From contig JALTDM010000190.1 in the NCBI GenBank assembly GCA_027074135.1, positions 1 through 8,099 of the forward strand: a DNA stretch of 8,099 nucleotides. Direction: 5' to 3'. The position numbers and the translations under genes are program-made. The first letter of the stretch is position 1, and each line of letters begins with the position of its first letter. Shown here piece after piece: positions 5,963 through 8,099 of this stretch. The notes under the pieces are model-generated. The model was not told where the DNA came from, did no database searches, and saw nothing but the letters and a program-made list of their open reading frames with translations. The DNA comes from Bacteroidales bacterium (GTDB lineage Bacteria > Bacteroidota > Bacteroidia > Bacteroidales > JALTDM01).

Positions 5963-7941
5963 TACGCATCTATATTTGCATACTTAGCATGTGCTTCTAT
6001 AAATTCCCTCCTCAAAGAAACATCATCACCCATAAGCATTGAAAAAATCCTATCAGCTTCGGCAGCACTATCTATGGTAACTTGTCTTAATGTTCTCGTT
6101 TCAGGACTCATTGTCGTTTCCCATAATTGTTCGGCATTCATTTCACCCAAACCTTTATAACGTTGAACATGAATTTTTGCATTTGGATTAGTAGCTTTTA
6201 TCTCTCCTAAAACCTTATCTCTTTGTTCGTCTGTCCAACAATAAACTTTCTTACCACCACCCCGAACTTGATATAAAGGTGGGGTTGCAATATACAAATA
6301 ACCGTTTTCAATTATCTTCTTCATGTACCTGAAAAATAAAGTCATAATCAATGTAGAAATATGACTTCCATCCACATCAGCATCGGTCATTATTATTATT
6401 TTATGATACCTTAATTTTTCCAGATTTATCTCCTTTTCATCCTCATTAGTTCCAATAGTAACACCCAGTGCAGTAAAAATGTTTTTTATTTCTTCGTTAT
6501 CAAAAATCTTGTGTTCTTGGGCTTTTTCGACATTCAATATTTTACCTCTCAACGGCAAAATCGCTTGAAACCTCCTGTCACGTCCTTGTTTCGCAGTTCC
6601 TCCGGCACTATCGCCTTCCACAAGAAAAATCTCTGCTTTTGCAGGATCTCTTTCGCTACAATCAGCAAGTTTACCAGGTAATCCGCCTCCGGTAAGTGCT
6701 GATTTTCGTTGAACAAGTTCTCTTGCTTTTCTTGCAGCATGTCTGGCTTGTGCAGCAAGTATTACTTTATTTATTATAGATTTTGCATCTTTTGGATTTT
6801 CTTCAAGATAAGCACTTAAAGCACTGCTTACTGATTGTTCTACAGCAAGACTAACTTCAGAATTACCTAATTTTGTTTTTGTTTGCCCTTCAAATTGCGG
6901 TTCAGCAACCTTAACAGAAATAATAGCAGTCAACCCTTCTCTAAAATCATCTCCACTAATATCAAATTTCAATTTGGCAAACATTCCTTCTTTTTCACCA
7001 TATTTCTTAAGTACTCTTGACAAAGCCCTCCTGAAGCCTGTCACATGAGTTCCACCTTCAATTGTATTTATATTATTTACATAAGAATAAACATTTTCAG
7101 CAAAAGATGTATTATACCTGAGAGCAACTTCTATTGGCACTTCATTCTTTTCTGTTTGAAAATGAATAACATCAGTAAGTTTTTCCCTGTTTGCATCAAG
7201 ATATTCTACAAACTCCTTCAGCCCTTCTTCCGAATAAAAAACATCACTTTTGTATTTTCCATCTTCATCGGTTTCGCGTTCATCCACCAACTCAAGTTTA
7301 ATTCCTTTATTTAAAAAAGCAAGTTCCCTTAACCTTGCTGCCAAAACATCATATTTATATTCCGTAACAATAAAAATATTATCATCCGGCTTAAAATATA
7401 TAATAGTTCCGGTTTTATTAGTCTCTCCGACTATTTTCACCTCAGAAATGGGATGCCCCTCTTTATATTCTTGCATCCATATTTTACCATTACGGTGGAC
7501 TTCGGCTCTCAGATAAGTAGAAAGAGCATTCACACAAGATACACCAACACCATGTAACCCTCCAGATACCTTATATGAACTTTTATTGAATTTTCCTCCG
7601 GCATGAAGAACTGTCATCACTATCTCTAATGCAGACTTTCCTTCTTCTTTATGTATATCCACCGGAATACCACGCCCATCATCTTCTACGGTAATCGCAT
7701 TATCCTTATGAATTACAACTCTGATGTTTTTGCAATAACCTGCCAATGCCTCATCAATGGCATTATCCACTACTTCATAAACCAAATGGTGAAGCCCCTT
7801 GGAGCTGATATCACCAATATACATTGCTGGTCTTTTCCTTACAGCCTCAAGCCCCTTTAAGACTTCTATACTGTCGGCAGAATAATCTGTAGATTGGTTT
7901 TGATTTCCCTCTTCTAAATTTTCACGTTCTTTTTCGCTCAT
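5962..7941 (-). CDS. gyrB: DNA gyrase subunit B
   Basis: GyrB is the ATPase subunit of the type II topoisomerase that introduces negative supercoils, working with GyrA, which is not in this window. The 659 residues contain a GHKL ATPase domain with E56 and N60 in YEVVDNAIDEAL, DDGRGIP (87-93), SGGLHGVG (126-133) and the transducer QTK loop (353-355). The TOPRIM region has EGDSAGG (442-448) and DADVDGSH (520-527), followed by YKGLGEMN (595-602). It is shorter than the 804-residue E. coli protein because it lacks the long TOPRIM insert of gammaproteobacteria. R465 sits where E. coli has K447, a quinolone-related site; Arg is common there in other phyla and implies nothing about resistance. ParE is the main alternative, but the length and overall sequence favour GyrB. 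The Met follows a promoter at a suitable distance. The stop overlaps the cysC start. Confidence 0.96.
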   Translation of the reverse strand: MSEKERENLEEGNQNQSTDYSADSIEVLKGLEAVRKRPAMYIGDISSKGLHHLVYEVVDNAIDEALAGYCKNIRVVIHKDNAITVEDDGRGIPVDIHKEEGKSALEIVMTVLHAGGKFNKSSYKVSGGLHGVGVSCVNALSTYLRAEVHRNGKIWMQEYKEGHPISEVKIVGETNKTGTIIYFKPDDNIFIVTEYKYDVLAARLRELAFLNKGIKLELVDERETDEDGKYKSDVFYSEEGLKEFVEYLDANREKLTDVIHFQTEKNEVPIEVALRYNTSFAENVYSYVNNINTIEGGTHVTGFRRALSRVLKKYGEKEGMFAKLKFDISGDDFREGLTAIISVKVAEPQFEGQTKTKLGNSEVSLAVEQSVSSALSAYLEENPKDAKSIINKVILAAQARHAARKARELVQRKSALTGGGLPGKLADCSERDPAKAEIFLVEGDSAGGTAKQGRDRRFQAILPLRGKILNVEKAQEHKIFDNEEIKNIFTALGVTIGTNEDEKEINLEKLRYHKIIIMTDADVDGSHISTLIMTLFFRYMKKIIENGYLYIATPPLYQVRGGGKKVYCWTDEQRDKVLGEIKATNPNAKIHVQRYKGLGEMNAEQLWETTMSPETRTLRQVTIDSAAEADRIFSMLMGDDVSLRREFIEAHAKYANIDA

Positions 7942-7961
7942 TTCTATCTGAATTTAAGTTG

Positions 7962-7992
7962 CAAAGTTAACATTTTTTACTTGATAAACAAT
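7962..7992 (-). promoter_or_regulatory. Bacteroidota-type promoter of gyrB
   Basis: On the minus strand TAACTTTG (7969-7962) matches the -7 consensus TAnnTTTG exactly. A TTG (7991-7989, within ATTG) lies 19 bases upstream as the -33 element, an ideal spacing. The -7 element ends 20 bases before the gyrB ATG, so the leader would be only about 13-15 bases, leaving no room for a riboswitch. It probably drives gyrB-cysC-cysD-cysN. The bases between this promoter and the upstream terminator (about 7993-8062) show nothing else that I can support. Confidence 0.8.
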
Positions 7993-8062
7993 GACTCCGG
8001 AGCACTAATAAGGGTGAATTATAAACAACATCAAGAGGATTAATTTAAAATTGTGCATATAT

Positions 8063-8096
8063 AAAAAAAGAGGTTGCCAAATTGTGACAACCTCTT
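8063..8096 (-). terminator. Rho-independent terminator of a gene beyond the right edge
   Basis: On the minus strand AAGAGGTTGTC (8096-8086) pairs with GGCAACCTCTT (8078-8068), with one G-U and a seven-base loop. A run of U's follows to 8063. It ends a minus-strand transcript from outside the window and isolates gyrB from it. In several Bacteroidales rpsT (S20) is upstream of gyrB, which would be the first guess, but nothing of that gene is visible here. Confidence 0.8.
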
Positions 8097-8099
8097 AGA

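Noticed and set aside
6600..6660. R465 in GyrB at the position of E. coli K447, seen as possible drug-resistance substitution
   Set aside because: Arginine at this site is common in GyrB from other phyla, so it is natural variation and not evidence of resistance.
1..8099. Search for a defence system, mobile element, CRISPR array or other undescribed system
   Set aside because: All coding space is taken by seven well-known core genes and the gaps are short. No direct repeats, integrase or transposase genes, or insertion scars were seen.

Overview
The window is an ordinary-looking stretch of a low-GC bacterial chromosome. All seven protein genes lie on the minus strand, so transcription runs from right to left. 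Two things point to Bacteroidota, probably Bacteroidales. The clear promoters, ahead of gyrB and rplS, fit the Bacteroidota pattern (TTG near -33 and TAnnTTTG near -7), and there are no convincing Shine-Dalgarno sequences. From memory, the GyrB, L19 and S15 sequences also resemble Bacteroidales proteins. Genus or species cannot be named from the sequence alone. All three stop codons are used and the genetic code is standard.

Reading in the direction of transcription, the right edge holds a rho-independent terminator (about 8063-8096) for a minus-strand gene beyond the window. The gyrB promoter follows, then gyrB (DNA gyrase subunit B), cysC (APS kinase), cysD and cysN (the two subunits of ATP sulfurylase). 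gyrB and cysC share one base in a TAATG junction, and the cys genes are 6 and 22 bases apart, so these four look like one transcription unit. cysDN converts sulfate plus ATP to APS, driven by GTP hydrolysis, and cysC phosphorylates APS to PAPS. No reductase, transporter, PAP phosphatase or sulfotransferase gene is visible, so the fate of the PAPS is open.

A second block starts at a promoter at 3049-3077: rplS (ribosomal protein L19) and rpsO (S15), 18 bases apart, then an intrinsic terminator-like hairpin, then pnp (polynucleotide phosphorylase). No clear promoter lies between that hairpin and pnp, so pnp probably depends partly on readthrough, or the hairpin may be an RNA processing point. 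pnp ends at its own terminator (51-90), and the left edge may hold the start of another minus-strand unit.

All genes appear intact, with their main family motifs present. I found no tRNA, rRNA, CRISPR array, insertion sequence or phage gene, and no gene-free stretch above 300 bases. I see no undescribed system. The points worth a second look are the attachment of a PAPS module to gyrB, an inverted repeat overlapping the rplS promoter, and the hairpin between rpsO and pnp.
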